Shown piece by piece: positions 45,190 through 56,581 of a DNA stretch of 64,000 nucleotides (position 1 is its first letter; the number at the start of each line of letters is the position of its first letter). The DNA lies in the NCBI GenBank assembly GCA_914767715.1, contig OU612071.1:18844948-18908947 (forward strand), in the 5' to 3' direction. This stretch comes from Membranipora membranacea (taxonomy: Eukaryota > Bryozoa > Gymnolaemata > Cheilostomatida > Membraniporidae). Under the pieces are notes generated by a model, which worked only from the letters and a program-made list of their open reading frames with translations, did no database searches and was not told where the DNA came from. The position numbers and the translations under genes were made by a program.

Positions 45190-46770
45190 ATTCTAATAAA
45201 TAAATTTTATATAAAACAAATACATGTATTCCAATCACAGCAATTTATTTTAATGTAAAATTACACACAAAGCAAAAAGAGGAAACCTAAGTGATAATGT
45301 TACAGGTCTGTTGTCTTGGCAACACTCATCAGAGTTTTGTAATCCTATCAAACACGCTTCCATAACGTGTTCAAATAACCAGCATAATGCTCATTTCACA
45401 TACTGCGCATATATCACGCTACAATGCTATTATGCTACCATGCTACCATGCTAACACGATACCATGCTACTTCTGCTTCGCATAGAGAGGCTACTCATAC
45501 TACAATCATTAGCTGCACACAAGGTGCGCATCAGAAACAATATGTTGGGGGGCACATGGCACACTATAGAAAACGGATCATTGAAGATTTTTGCTACACC
45601 TGAGGGCATGATAAAGTCCAACCTGATCCCAATACACTTCTGGTACAATATTGTTTTGTTTGGTTTTGCTATGGACAGAGAAGTCACGATTTAGGAAACT
45701 AAACATTTGAGAGTTTATGGGTGATGAGGCTCACACAACTAAATTATGTTGAAAGAGTACAAAACTCGAAGCCCAGACTCTGCACTGAGTTCATGCCATC
45801 ATTGAGAGTCTTGTGGAATCATGTTTCAGATCTGATAGCTTGATCGAGGTCTGGAGAATTAATTTGGGTTATACAGGACCCAGCAGACCCAAGTGTAGAT
45901 ACAATTACATAAATTTCAAAGTTCCATTCAAATAGATAGCAACGCAAAGTAAAGGGGTCTTTACCATTGCTGTTATTTAGGTCAGTTTGTCACAATTTAA
46001 AGTAAGGGTGCGCATTGTAACCGCATGCTTTATGTCCATGAGTGGTAAAACTTCATAGACAAAACACACAACACTAAACTGGACACTGACCATCAACATG
46101 TGTCCGCGTCAAACGCTGTGACGCAGCGATATCTCACTCTGGTAGAAAAGTCAATGATGCATAGCATACACATGTACATCAAATGACATAATATTATGAT
46201 TTAGCACTGCTAGCCTGCTGAATTGATCTAGACTTATGATTGTCTCATTACCATTTCTCTGCTGATTTGGTGGTCTGAGGCGCACTTACCCGTTCTTTAT
46301 TAAAAAAAAAGAAACACCGATGGTGTGTAAGAAAATATGGATGTCAAATCTCTTTCAAAAGAAAATGCAGAATCGTCATGTTTCAAAGTATAATTCAGAA
46401 TTGTCTTTGACATGATTGAACAGGATAATATTGCTGAGATCTTGCCATTTTGGGATGGCTGGGAATCAGAGCATTCCGTAGAATAAGTATTAATGATTGA
46501 GGTACAGTGGGTTGGGATGCACATTTAAATTTTCCATGTATTTTGTTTAGTTTTACATCTGCTAATGTACAGGTGAAAAACCATATTAGTCAACTTTGGC
46601 GCAAGCCCTACAGTATCAAAAGTGTGTAACGGCCATAGATTTAAAAACAGTATAGATAGGTCATTGTGTGCTCCTGTCTATCCAATATTAATTATGATAA
46701 CTACTTTAGCCGCAGATCTGGGAATTTTAGCAATCTAGACCATAAGGCTGGGTGTCACATGACTGTTAGT
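45190..46770. other. no firm gene; short tandem (ATGCTACC)n and a dispersed repeat
   Basis: Degenerate ATGCTACC repeats at 45424-45470. 46060-46155 is the partner of 23342-23460. The complementary open frames at 45451-45694 on both strands have no domain evidence. Confidence 0.4.
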
Positions 46771-46775
46771 AAAAG

Positions 46776-46874
46776 GGGTTCACTAAAATGCGGAAATGCG
46801 GAATTTCTCTTGAAAGTACGCGTTAGCACGCGTGTTTCTCAGTTTTACGATGAAATGACTAAAATGCGGAAATT
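46776..46874. repeat. element with CTAAAATGCGGAAAT motif, copy A
   Basis: GGGTTCACTAAAATGCGGAAAT at 46776-46797 and GACTAAAATGCGGAAATT at 46857-46874 bracket ~60 bases containing the palindrome ACGCGTTAGCACGCGT. The left terminus is the exact reverse complement of the right end of the 56389-56578 cluster. Confidence 0.6.
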
Positions 46875-47154
46875 TGGAAAGCACATTCTAATTGGTTAAT
46901 TGAATCCCACCAAGCCAATCAGGGGTAGTCATCTCATTTTCTGCCTAATCTAAAACATGGTCAGGATTTGGGTTGATGCCTGGTGGTGTTCTTCATGAAG
47001 AAGCTCTGTAAAGCTGCATACTCTACTCTGCTAATGAAGACTATACTGCTGTAGTGTTTTCCTTTCCAGTCTCAGCAAGTTTCAGGTAACAGTTTCCATC
47101 CTTGTATAGTAGTAGCACTCACTAATTTAGCTAAATATTTCCAACGTTTGTATG

Positions 47155-47691
47155 TTTAAAGACTTTGTTTTAGGCTGCTCTTTTGTATCACATCTTATTC
47201 TCCATATTTTATTCTATCATGTGAGCGATTTTCAGCTTTAGAATCCAAATATTGAGGAAGTTATGGCCTCTCAAACTTCCAAGGTGACTGCAATTTATCG
47301 GCAGTAAAAATCAGCCGGCAATCCCTAGGGTACGTCACAGCAAGCTAACCTAGTTGGTCCAAGTGGCGTGATGGTAGCGTCGTTGCCTGTAGATATAGTG
47401 ACCCGGGTTCGATTCCCACCCAGGTCTGAATTTTGATCATCAATTAATGTGATTATTAGTGTATTAACTACTAACTCATAATGTCTATGTCACATGTCTA
47501 TGGTTGTGACATACCCCAGGGGAAACATCCGCTTATTCCCAATGCCGATTGAAGGCAATCACCCTGGAAGTTTGAGAGGCCATAACTTCCTCAATATTTG
47601 GATTCTAAAGCTGAAAATCGCTCACATGATAGAATAAAATATGGAGAATAAGATGTGATACAAAAGAGCAGCCTCAAACTAAGTCTTTAAA
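47155..47691. mobile_element. foldback element with ~149-bp arms and tRNA-like centre
   Basis: Left arm 47155-47303 and right arm 47543-47691 are near-perfect reverse complements (TTTAAAGACTT ... GGCTGCTCTTTTGTATCACA ... GAGGAAGTTATGGCCTCTCA ... TCGGCA) with about ten differences. The ~240-base centre includes a tRNA-like Pol III promoter (next entry). No transposase frame is present. Confidence 0.8.
47355..47428 (+). repeat. tRNA-like sequence (A and B boxes)
   Basis: GTGGCGTGATGGTAGCG (A box, 47363-47379) and GGGTTCGATTCCC (B box, 47405-47417) at tRNA spacing. The T stem forms only three of five pairs, so it is a tRNA pseudogene or SINE head inside the foldback element. Confidence 0.6.
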
Positions 47692-47786
47692 TAATAATCA
47701 TCATCATTACTACTTCACTAACTTATCATTTCTTTTTCTACTTTACTCATGGGTCCCAGGGGCCCATGCCTTTACCATAGGCCCTC

Positions 47787-47855
47787 TAGGCATCTGGAGT
47801 TACAAGCATGTCCAGTATGGTTGATACTGGACATGCTTGTAACTCCAGATGCCTA
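47787..47855. repeat. 32-bp perfect hairpin, 5-base loop
   Basis: TAGGCATCTGGAGTTACAAG continuing CATGTCCAGTAT (47787-47818), loop GGTTG, then its exact reverse complement 47824-47855. The arms extend a few more pairs (GGCC/GGCC) past a 2-base bulge. It ends six bases before the first LTR of the array. Confidence 0.9.
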
Positions 47856-47861
47856 TGGCCT

Positions 47862-48281
47862 TGTCACATACACTGTATGTGACACGCCTAGGTGCATGAC
47901 TCTACATGAAGTTAGGCATTGTATATTGCACTGTCACGGTTGCCATGGTCCTAATCTGATTAATTGTTATACTCTTCCGCATTTACTTCCATTTTTTGCA
48001 CATTTAATTACCATCTAAATGCGGATGTTGGCCATCAAAATAATGACGTATCATCCCACCTGTTTCTATTTTTACGACCTATTTATACAGGTCAGTATAA
48101 AGAACAGTGGTTTTTGATCTGAAGATTCAGTTACAACTTGGCGCTGCAATTTATCAGTTGCCTGGGGCATTTGCCCCAGGGTGTAGTTCAGTAATAAAAT
48201 CATCAAACTGCCGAAAAACTGCATTCAGTATTATAAAGAACTCTGCCAGCAGTGAACTGTCGTGATCTTTCTCATCCGACA
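47862..48281 (+). mobile_element. LTR 1 of a tandem LTR-retrotransposon array
   Basis: 420 bp, TGTCACATAC ... ATCCGACA (TGTC/GACA termini). The start is palindromic (GTCACATACACTGTATGTGAC). It is followed by AT and a primer-binding site TGGTGCCCAACCGAG (48284-48298). It contains CCGCATTTA ... TAAATGCGG as an inverted pair. Confidence 0.85.
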
Positions 48282-49289
48282 ATTGGTGCCCAACCGAGTG
48301 AGGAGAGAACTTCACACCTTCAGATGATGAGACTGATAGCGTTGAATATACAAGAAAGAGGATGGAGATTGTGGACTTGGAGGAAAATGTCTTTGGAGTA
48401 GATGATCTAATGCAAGCAATATAATGGAACCATATGTGTCTACATCGTCTTCATTACTATAAGGAGAAATGGAGACGGACTTTTTAGATGATGTAGAGAC
48501 AAAACATATGGGAGCTGATATACTAGTGATGACATTTGATCTTCTGCTCATGATTCACCAACTGACAAGGTACCTCTGCAATTTCCTGATTTTATTCAAC
48601 CAGTTCTATTCAGTTTCAGTCTACAACAGCAGACAAACTACTCTGGTGGTGTGAACACTGTAACTCAAAAAAATAGAAAAACGTCAATAAAAACATTAGG
48701 CAACCGTAACCTAAGATCCGCTAAGAATAAAAGATTATGGAATGCAGCTGACTACAACCAACTGGTAACTGATCTTAATATAGCAGCAGTATTAGTGCAA
48801 GGATCAGCACAAAATAATATGGTCACTGTATTAGTTAGGATGTAATGAATTATTTGATATTATTACCATCGACACGACCTTGATCATGCAATTTATATAT
48901 TTATCGTTTGATTTTCCTGCGATGCCGATTTTTTAATGATAGTTGTGCAGGAAAGCAGCATTATAATATTTCATGAATTTTATACCTTCGTCTGTCCTGT
49001 AATCTAAGCAAAGCTTAGGTTCTTAGATCTAGAGTTGAGAGGAAAGTGGGATATATTTTTTTTGTTAATGGACCTGAAGCAGTTGTTAAGGTTCTTCAGC
49101 CTTGGAAGGGAATGTCATGATTTTGTTATGACCGTCTTTTATGCATGACATTTTTGATTTGTTTGTATTTCAGGAGATTTTGAGGTTTTAAATTTTATAT
49201 TGCAATGATTCTCCTTGTGTGACATAAGCTATAATGTTTTTTGAACCAGTTAAAGCGATCGAGGACGATCGCAACCAGGGGGGTGCATG
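48282..49289 (+). mobile_element. internal region 1, non-autonomous LTR element
   Basis: 1008 bp from the primer-binding site to the polypurine tract (CCAGGGGGGTGCATG, ~49275-49289). A short frame just after the PBS reads PSDDETDSVEYTRKRMEIVD and stops after ~36 residues, perhaps a vestigial gag start. Other frames (48469-48654, 48651-48845) are kept in both copies only because the copies are young. No pol is present, so it is a TRIM/LARD-like element. GCGATCGAGGACGATCGC, a 7-bp-arm palindrome, precedes the PPT. Confidence 0.8.
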
Positions 49290-49723
49290 TGTCACATACA
49301 CTGTATGTGACACGCCTAGGTGCATGACTCTACATGAAGTTAGGCACTGTATATTGCATTGTCATGGTTGCCATGGTCTTAATCTGATTAATTGTTATAA
49401 TCTTCCGCATTTACTTCCATTTTTTGCACATTTAATTACCATCTAAATGCGGAGGTTGGCCATCAAAATAATGACGTATCATCCCACCTGTTTCTATTTT
49501 TACGACCTATTTATACAGGTCAGTATAAAGAACAGTGGTTTTTGATCTGAAGATTCAGTTACAACTTGGCGTTGCAATTTATCAGTTGCCTGGGACATTT
49601 GCCCCAGGGTGTAGTTCAGTAATAAAATCATCAAACTGCCGAAAAACTGCATTCAAGTATTATAAAGTAATCTCATATGAACTCTGCCAGCAGTGAACTG
49701 TCGTGATCTTTCTCGATCCGACA
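49290..49723 (+). mobile_element. LTR 2 (shared) of the array
   Basis: 434 bp, ~97% like LTR 1 by eye. It has an extra 12 bases (GTAATCTCATAT) near 49670. It serves as the 3' LTR of unit 1 and the 5' LTR of unit 2, and is followed by the same primer-binding site. Confidence 0.85.
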
Positions 49724-50731
49724 ATTGGTGCCCAACCGAGTGAGGAGAGAACTTCACACCTTCAGATGATGAGACTGATAGCGTCGAATATACAAGAAAG
49801 AGGATGGAGATTGTGGACTTGGTGGAAAATGTCTTTGGAGTAGATGATCTAATGCAAGCAATATAATGGAACCATATGTGTCTACATCGTCTACATTACT
49901 ATAAGGAGAAATGGAGACGGACTTTTTAGATGATGTAGAGACAAAACATATGGAAGCTGATATACTAGTGATGACATTTGATCTTCTGCTCATGATTCAC
50001 CAACTGACAAGGTACCTCTGCAATTTCCTGATTTTATTCAACCAGTTATATTCAGTCTCAGTCTACAACAGCAGACAAACTACTCTGGTGGTGTGAACAC
50101 TGTAACTCAAAAAAATAGAAAAACTTCAATAAAAACATTAGGCAGCCGTAACCTAAGATCCGCTAAGAGTAAAAGATTATGGAATGCAGCTGACTACAAC
50201 CGACTGGCAACTGATCTTCAAATAGCAGCAGTATTAGTGCAATGATCAGCACAAAAAAATATGGTCACTGTATTAGTTAGGATGTAATGAATTATTTGAT
50301 ATTATTACCTTCGACACAACCTTGATCATGCAATTTATATATTTACCGTTTGGATTTCCTGCGATGCCGATTTTTTAATGATAGTTGTGCAGGAAAGCAG
50401 CATTATAATATTTCATGAATTTTATACCTTCGTCTGTCCAGTAATCTAAGCAAAGCTTAGGTTCTTAGATCCAGAGTTGAGAGGAAAGTGGGATATATTT
50501 TTTTTGTTAATGGACCTGAAGCAGTTGTTAAGGTTCTTCAGCCTTGGAAGGGAATGTCATGATTTTGTTATGACCGTCTTTTATGCATCACATTTTTGAT
50601 TTGTTTGTATTTCAGGAGATTTTGAGGTTTTAAATTTTATGTTGCAATGATTATCCTTGTGTGACATAAGCTATAATGTTTTATGAACCAGTTAAAGCGA
50701 TCGAGGACGATCGCAACCAGGGGGGTGCATG
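49724..50731 (+). mobile_element. internal region 2
   Basis: 1008 bp, the same length as internal region 1 with scattered substitutions, ending in the same polypurine tract. Confidence 0.85.
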
Positions 50732-50862
50732 TGTCACATACACTGTATGTGACACGCCTAGGTGCATGACTCTACATGAAGTTAGGCATTGTATATTGCA
50801 CTGTCATGGTTGCCATGGTCCTAATCTGAATAATTGTTATACTCTTCCGCATTTACTTCCAA
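50732..50862 (+). mobile_element. LTR 3, truncated
   Basis: First ~131 bp of the LTR, ending at CGCATTTACTTCCA, where similarity stops abruptly. The rest of the element is missing. Confidence 0.8.
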
Positions 50863-51223
50863 TAATGTGATAAAGTGATAAAAAAGTTCTTGTTATGATG
50901 TGCATACAAATACACTTCATATCACACCAAAATTGAGCTTTGGTTTGTTTATGCCATATGGCTAAATGAAAAAAAAAAAGGATTTTTCAAGCTAACTTAA
51001 TCATATACTAATACACCCCTCCTTCTTATGATCTCCACTTTAGAAAGCTGAAAGTAGTGAGGCTTGGTGGTTCTTAGAAATGTACATGTAGTTATATTCA
51101 GATTACTAGAGATTTGTCAATTTATCCATAGTATTGCTTCTGAATGTATTACTTCTGAAGATCATAACCCACATTGCATTGAAAGAATATGCAGAAAAAA
51201 ACAATGTGCAGTATGGATATTAC
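50863..51223. other. no recognisable feature
   Basis: Possible 3' side of the minus-strand exon at 51224-51331. No further exons were recognised. Confidence 0.4.
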
Positions 51224-51331
51224 CTGGGCCTGTAAGTGCATGATATTTGCTTGTTGCAGGAAAAAAGTTTTTTTTCTCTTACTGGCGATGGTTTTACTGT
51301 GAGAAGAGCGATTGGTGGTCTTCATACTCAT
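51224..51331 (-). CDS. possible first coding exon, unknown gene
   Basis: ATG at 51331, 36 codons (MSMKTTNRSSHSKTIASKRK ... MHLQAQ), ending CCCAG|GTAATA. It is basic and Ser/Thr-rich. No downstream exons were recognised, so the evidence is one start and one donor site. Confidence 0.3.
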
Positions 51332-52950
51332 TTCTATTCATTGAGAACTGCGACTGAGACAAAGATCAGTGTGAGTAGGCTACTTCTAGTCTTTTCGGAA
51401 AATCAAGTCTAGATGACAAAGATGTCTGTAGGCTTTTTATATCTCCCATAAGATTACTTCATCATATTTCAGACCCTGTGTAGAATTATGCTTTAGTTAG
51501 ATGATTTGTTTGCTGAGTTGTCTGCTCACACTTATTGAGTAGGTTACTTTGAATGGAATTTAACGCTAGCTATGTGTGAGCAGTGAGGGTGCAGGCAGGG
51601 TGAGGGTGGTGCGAGCCCTTTCGCCTATAGATGGGTCATGAGGTTGTAAGCCCACCTATCTAGACCTGACTTAATTGTGCTCCACATCATTCAGATGCTA
51701 TTATTAAGTTTCATAGACCAGCACGCTAGACAGTGCACCGTTTGGAATAAAAATGACACTTGGGCCATATGCCTACACTGAACAGCTTAGTGTTAATGTA
51801 CTTACAGCCTCTTTCAACTTTAAAGCTGATGAATTTGTCATGGAGATCCTAGGTCTTTGGTTTTGGCTCACAGAATTATTTATTAGACAGCTTATAGTGC
51901 ATTAATCCCAATAGTATTTTTTTTAATGGATAACCATTAAGTGAAATACTTGCACTACAAAAAAAGCGGCATCCTCGCTGCTCTTTGCCTTGAAAATATA
52001 AAATTATCTCTAAACATATTGCTGAGAAGTAGCATATTTAGTTGCACTGATTGTCCATGTACAATTGAATTTGGCATCAGTAATTCAGTGCAACTTTTGA
52101 AATGAAGGTGAAGACCACTTGCCATTTTAGATGTGCGGTAGCGAAGATGTCAGATGTTCACTGATTACTCACAGGCAATGCCACTGTTTCGTCTGCAGTA
52201 CTCAACACTATACAGTGTGCCTCTCTAACCAATGAGGGAGTTCATTGGTCTAACAAGCAAAAGCCATTGTAAGTTGACCTAGTCATAAAACTTAAAAAAT
52301 TGCCAAATAATGTGGAATAATGTGAAGAAAGCTTGAGTTGCTTGGTGGTAAGGTAATTAGTGTCATATTATGACATACTATGTGAAAAATCAGCAGTTTT
52401 TCATTTTTTTTCCCATTGAGTTCCCTTAATTCAATTTGATTCATCAATTGCGGAACAACTAATATATCTGTATCCTCATCATTGATCAGTTTGTCCAACG
52501 ATGTTCAATTGTTTGTATCTTACCTCAAAAATCCATCACAGACATTTTTTGAAGTAGCTTGGCACTGATTTTGTTTGTTATTGGTACTTGTAGAACTGAG
52601 TGTCACTAAAAGTTAATTCAATCTGTGAGTGAATACAGGTCGATTACTCTCATCATACCATGCAAGGACAATCCTGCATGCGTGATCATGACTATCCAAA
52701 GAGTGGGAAACATGGGAAACAGACTTTATGTTGAGGTAATTTTGATAACTTTTGCATTACATGCTGTGAGTGTTATGTTCTAGACCTATCTCAGTTGCCT
52801 CATAATCCCTGAATGATCACATGGTGGGAGTAGGTGTTTATCATAGCTCTTGCCCCATGATCAAGACTTTTCTGACAACATAATTAGTCTGATACAGAGG
52901 GTTGACAGCAGGTAGTTTATAACAACAATTGTACAAAATACCTCAAAGAA
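51332..52950. other. no recognisable gene
   Basis: One minus-strand frame near 52498-52390 (DKLINDEDTDILVVPQLMNQ) looks coding-like but lacks an acceptor. Confidence 0.4.
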
Positions 52951-52959
52951 GTGAGTGCC

Positions 52960-54320
52960 CTACCCACCGGTCCATGACTTCTGAAAATCTGTTGTGTCGA
53001 TTGCATGGCCTGAAATACGGAGCACATCACATAGTGTGCTATTATGAAAACGATTGATACTGGTAATTAGCAAGTTTGATAAGCCCCACACACAGTTATA
53101 TGTGGAGTAATTTTACAGACTACTTACAGTAAATCCATCTGATTTATACCCTCCCCACCCACACAAGTCCCTTACATTGTTGGGTTGGCGTAAACAAACC
53201 ACTAACGGTAACAATGGTTCCTACATATTATATATTTTATATTTCAGGTTGTTCCCAGATTTCCAGTTCAGGTTGAGGTTATAAGTGTGCTGATGTTATG
53301 ATGTATGTTTATGTGTTATGGCGATGAATAACATTCAGGTAAGAAATACCCGTCAGAAAGAAGTATAATGTGAAACTTAACTTATCCAGTGGCCGCATGT
53401 GTGAAATCCAACCATCATTCAGTACTTCAAATTCAAACTACCTTATAACCCATATAAATATTAGCTTTTGAAGACAAGCTAAAAAAACAGTACGATCTCA
53501 TAATGTCACTTCGCGCAACGCCTTAAGTTTTGAAAATTGGTTTGTGTACATCCTTCATAAATAACCCAAGAGAAGTAAATAAATAAACTAGTTAGGAGGT
53601 GACTTCATGTTAGCACACCCCAATTTCCGCAAAGCCATTTTATTAAAACTCCTCTTGGGTGGTTCAAAAGAACCTATCCTCTTCAAACATGGTTTTTTTG
53701 TACTCTTGGGTAGAGAGGATATACACCTCTATGAGGTAAGGGGCTAGAAATGCTCGTCAATGTGACTAAAAATCCAGCTTCAGCAGTACCGATTGCATGG
53801 TCTGAAAATTTGTTTTGAGTAATGTAACAGACTATCTGAAGAAATTCCATATCACATGTACCCTCCCTGCTGCCACAAAATTACCCTTCCATACATTCTA
53901 GGGTTGTAGTAAAGAAACCACAAATGTATTTAACAGGCAGTAACAATGGTTCACCATATTATAGTAGAGGTATACACCCGAGGGTGCTGGGGACTGGAAC
54001 AATCAACCTTGAAAGCTCCCCCAACGGGATTTGAACTCACAAATCCTGCGGCACCAATCGGCTGGCAGTGAATAGCAAGCCGATAACCAATTGCACCATC
54101 TCACCGTCCCCACAAATTTTATATTTCACTTTTTTATTTCAGATGATTTCCAGACTCCTTGCTCAGGTTTGCAGTACTAGTATACTGATGTTATGCAGGG
54201 TGTTTATTTATAATGGTGAAGAACCGTGTACAATAAGGTCAGTGATATGTATATATATATTGAGACATATGTTGAAACAAACCACATCATTGTTCAATAC
54301 TTCAGAATCCCACTTACAAA
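52960..54320 (+). repeat. tandem duplication of ~0.5 kb, SINE in the second copy
   Basis: 52965-53480 and 53785-54320 share ATTGCATGGYCTGAAA, TACCCTCCC, GTAAMRAAACCAC, TAACAATGGTTC, a TTTTATATTTCA...CAG acceptor-like site, CTGATGTTATG, and a donor-like site (CAG|GTAAGA in copy 1, AAG|GTCAGT in copy 2). In copy 2 the sequence between ACCATATTATAG and TTTTATATTTCA is interrupted by ~150 bp of SINE. The 144-codon frame at 54068-54502 spans this and is not considered a gene. Confidence 0.55.
53965..54113 (-). repeat. tRNA-derived SINE inserted in the duplication
   Basis: Minus strand: TGGTGCAATTGGTTATCGG (A box, plus 54080-54098) and GAGTTCAAATCCCG (B box, plus 54025-54038). It is absent from the equivalent place in the first copy (53230-53245), so its insertion postdates the duplication. 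Confidence 0.65.
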
Positions 54321-54509
54321 TTTATCTGATAATTTTTCGTCATACTACTGCTGGTCAGGGACTTGCATTATACAGGCCTGCTGCAGCAAATATTATTTTC
54401 CAAATAATCAGTCCTAATTTCAATTTTATAACTGTGAGACCCTTGGGCTTGATGAGTATAATGTGCATAAAACACATGCTTCAATACCTCCAAAATCGCT
54501 AGGCATCTC

Positions 54510-56385
54510 ACAACTGGGTGGGAAGAGATACATGTGCTGCGGAACCAAAAGTGACTAGGAAGCTAGCATGTCAAACAAGCAGTTCCAATATTGGAAGCTG
54601 ATCTTGAGAAACGACTGCCAATCTTGCCATGACATGCAAGAAGTTGATCGCCCTTGTCCAAAAGACTTACCTACCGTACAGTTAGCAGTTAGATCTAATA
54701 CCAAGGATGGTCTGTGTGTATCTAAAGCGTAACCTTATGTCATATGATACTGTGGCAGGATAATTTTTGCGATTGGGGGCATATGCCCTAGTTGTAGGTA
54801 AAAGATATGAAATAAATTCTGAAACATTAGGCCTTAGAGACCTGCACAATGATCAACCATCAGCCTTTAGCTAGGGGGTGGTCAAACCATTTTCAATATC
54901 ATTAGGGAAGAAGCTGCGGTCTGTTTGTTTCTATGTCACCAGGGAGTCTCCTTTTCGGCAGGGAGGACGGGTGGGATACCCTCCCTGCTCCCTGTTTTTT
55001 TTCACTTCAAATTGAGACAAATCATAGAGTTGTTCTCTCTTTGACATGTAAGTTCAATGAGGGGACAACCGATGATAAGACGTCCTTAAGTTGCCCCCAG
55101 ACTGCTCAGCTGACATTTTTATCTTTTCTTCTAGGGATGCATCTACCGAGTTCTGTGATTGCTGAGAATAACTCTTGCTATGGACTGAAGCTGCCTTATG
55201 ATCGATAGATTCTAGTCCATCTTGTGCAGAAGGTCAAAACAGACTCTCCAATCAACATAAATTGTGTCTTTGAGCCGAAAGACACAGCCATTAAAGCTGG
55301 TACCTTCGTAGAATTGATAGAAAGTTTTTCGAAGTAAATGTAGTCTATCGATAAATTTCAGATCGTTAATAATGTCAAACTTTTCCTCCTGCTAAAATTC
55401 AACTCATCTAATGTAGGTCAGTTTTATTTCATAAACACCACAGTGAATCAAGGTTTAATCTTGCTAAATACAATGTTACAGATGTATGTTTGCTTATAAA
55501 CTACCTCTGATTTTAGTAAAACATTGGCTGATATTGCGCTTCTACACTATCAATACCTGAAACAATGAATTGTTTTATAAATATCTACCAACTACATTGT
55601 TGGACTCACTTGTGCTTTTATACAGGCTGATCAATATGATTATTGTGTGGCTTATGAAAATAAAAAGTATAATTACTCAGTCTCATCACGCAATTTTGAC
55701 TAAGTGCTTGGATATTATAAGTTATAATTAGTTCATTTGCACTTTAATAGAGCAGAATGAAAAACCAAAAACACTCTTATGAATTCTTGTGACAAGGACC
55801 ACCCTGCCTTTCCCGGAAAATGATCTTTGGTGTATCTCTACTGTATACGGTTCTGCTACAAAGGACTTGACCACCAATAGACTGATCTTCATATTTTCAC
55901 AGATGTCTTCCTATGTTCTCCGATGACTTTTTTGCTACTACAATGATAATCACCTAACGTCACCACTTGTAAGATATCAGGTTAACTATCGATGTGTAAA
56001 CACCTGGGTTGCTAATTGCATATATTATCTAGTTTCACTCTCAATGTATACTAGTGTCCTATAGCTTCACTCTCAATGTATAATATGCCCATAAAAGCAT
56101 TTCTGCTCAATAAAACTTGCCTCTATCAAAATCTGCATTTCAGAAATAGTAACTATCATGGGAATTTTGTTTGACAAATCATCATATTAGAGTTATCTTC
56201 TCCTGAATACTCATGTACATATTTCACTGGGAATTCTGCTTTACATAAATAGTGCTACAGCTGTACTATAACACATAATTTCTAACCCAGATTGCCCATA
56301 CACATGGCCTATTAGATGTTTTCATAGAACACATATCAATTTTATTCTTATAAGCCACATTCAGTGGTAAAAAAAGCTAAATATG
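54510..56385. other. mostly featureless; one broken coding-like exon
   Basis: 55137-55337 follows a good acceptor (TTTTCTTCTAG|GG at 55135). It reads MHLPSSVIAENNSCYGLKLP then, past one TAG at 55206, ILVHLVQKVKTDSPININCV ... GTFVELIESFSK-stop. It is a single frame apart from that stop, but the family is unknown. Confidence 0.35.
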
Positions 56386-56388
56386 AAA

Positions 56389-56426
56389 TTTCCGCATTTA
56401 AGTCAATTTTGACTAAAATGCGGAAA
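56389..56426. repeat. hairpin, 18-bp arms
   Basis: TTTCCGCATTTAAGTCAA / TTGACTAAAATGCGGAAA with a 2-base loop and one mismatch. Confidence 0.85.
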
Positions 56427-56461
56427 AATGCTTTTCAAGGTCACAAGTAGGTCACAAAGTG

Positions 56462-56511
56462 ATTTCCGCATTTTAGTCAATCCCACACAGGATTGACTAA
56501 AATGCGGAAAT
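56462..56511. repeat. hairpin, 22-bp perfect arms
   Basis: ATTTCCGCATTTTAGTCAAT continuing CC, loop CACACA, then the exact reverse complement. Same core motif as 56389-56426. Confidence 0.9.
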
Positions 56512-56556
56512 ACGCACTAATTCCCGCAACATGCACGTGAATTTGCGTGATCACGG

Positions 56557-56578
56557 ATTTCCGCATTTTAGTGAACCC
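56557..56578 (-). repeat. terminal motif ATTTCCGCATTTTAGTGAACCC
   Basis: The 22 bases are the exact reverse complement of 46776-46797. Probably the right end of a mobile palindromic element covering 56389-56578. Confidence 0.7.
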
Positions 56579-56581
56579 GTT

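Noticed and set aside
45451-45694. Overlapping open frames on both strands
   Set aside because: Neither has a domain, splice site or start context. Both being open is expected occasionally by chance at this length.
47355-47428. Functional tRNA gene
   Set aside because: The T stem forms only three pairs, no good acceptor stem is visible, and it lies inside a foldback element. Called tRNA-like instead.
48469-48845. Two small frames conserved between the two array units
   Set aside because: The units are nearly identical overall, so conservation reflects recent duplication and not coding constraint.
47862-50862. Satellite or CRISPR-like tandem repeat
   Set aside because: The ~1.43-kb period resolves into LTR, primer-binding site, interior and polypurine tract, so an LTR-retrotransposon array explains it.
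54068-54502. 144-codon open frame
   Set aside because: It spans a SINE insertion and a duplicated segment, so it cannot be an ancestral gene.
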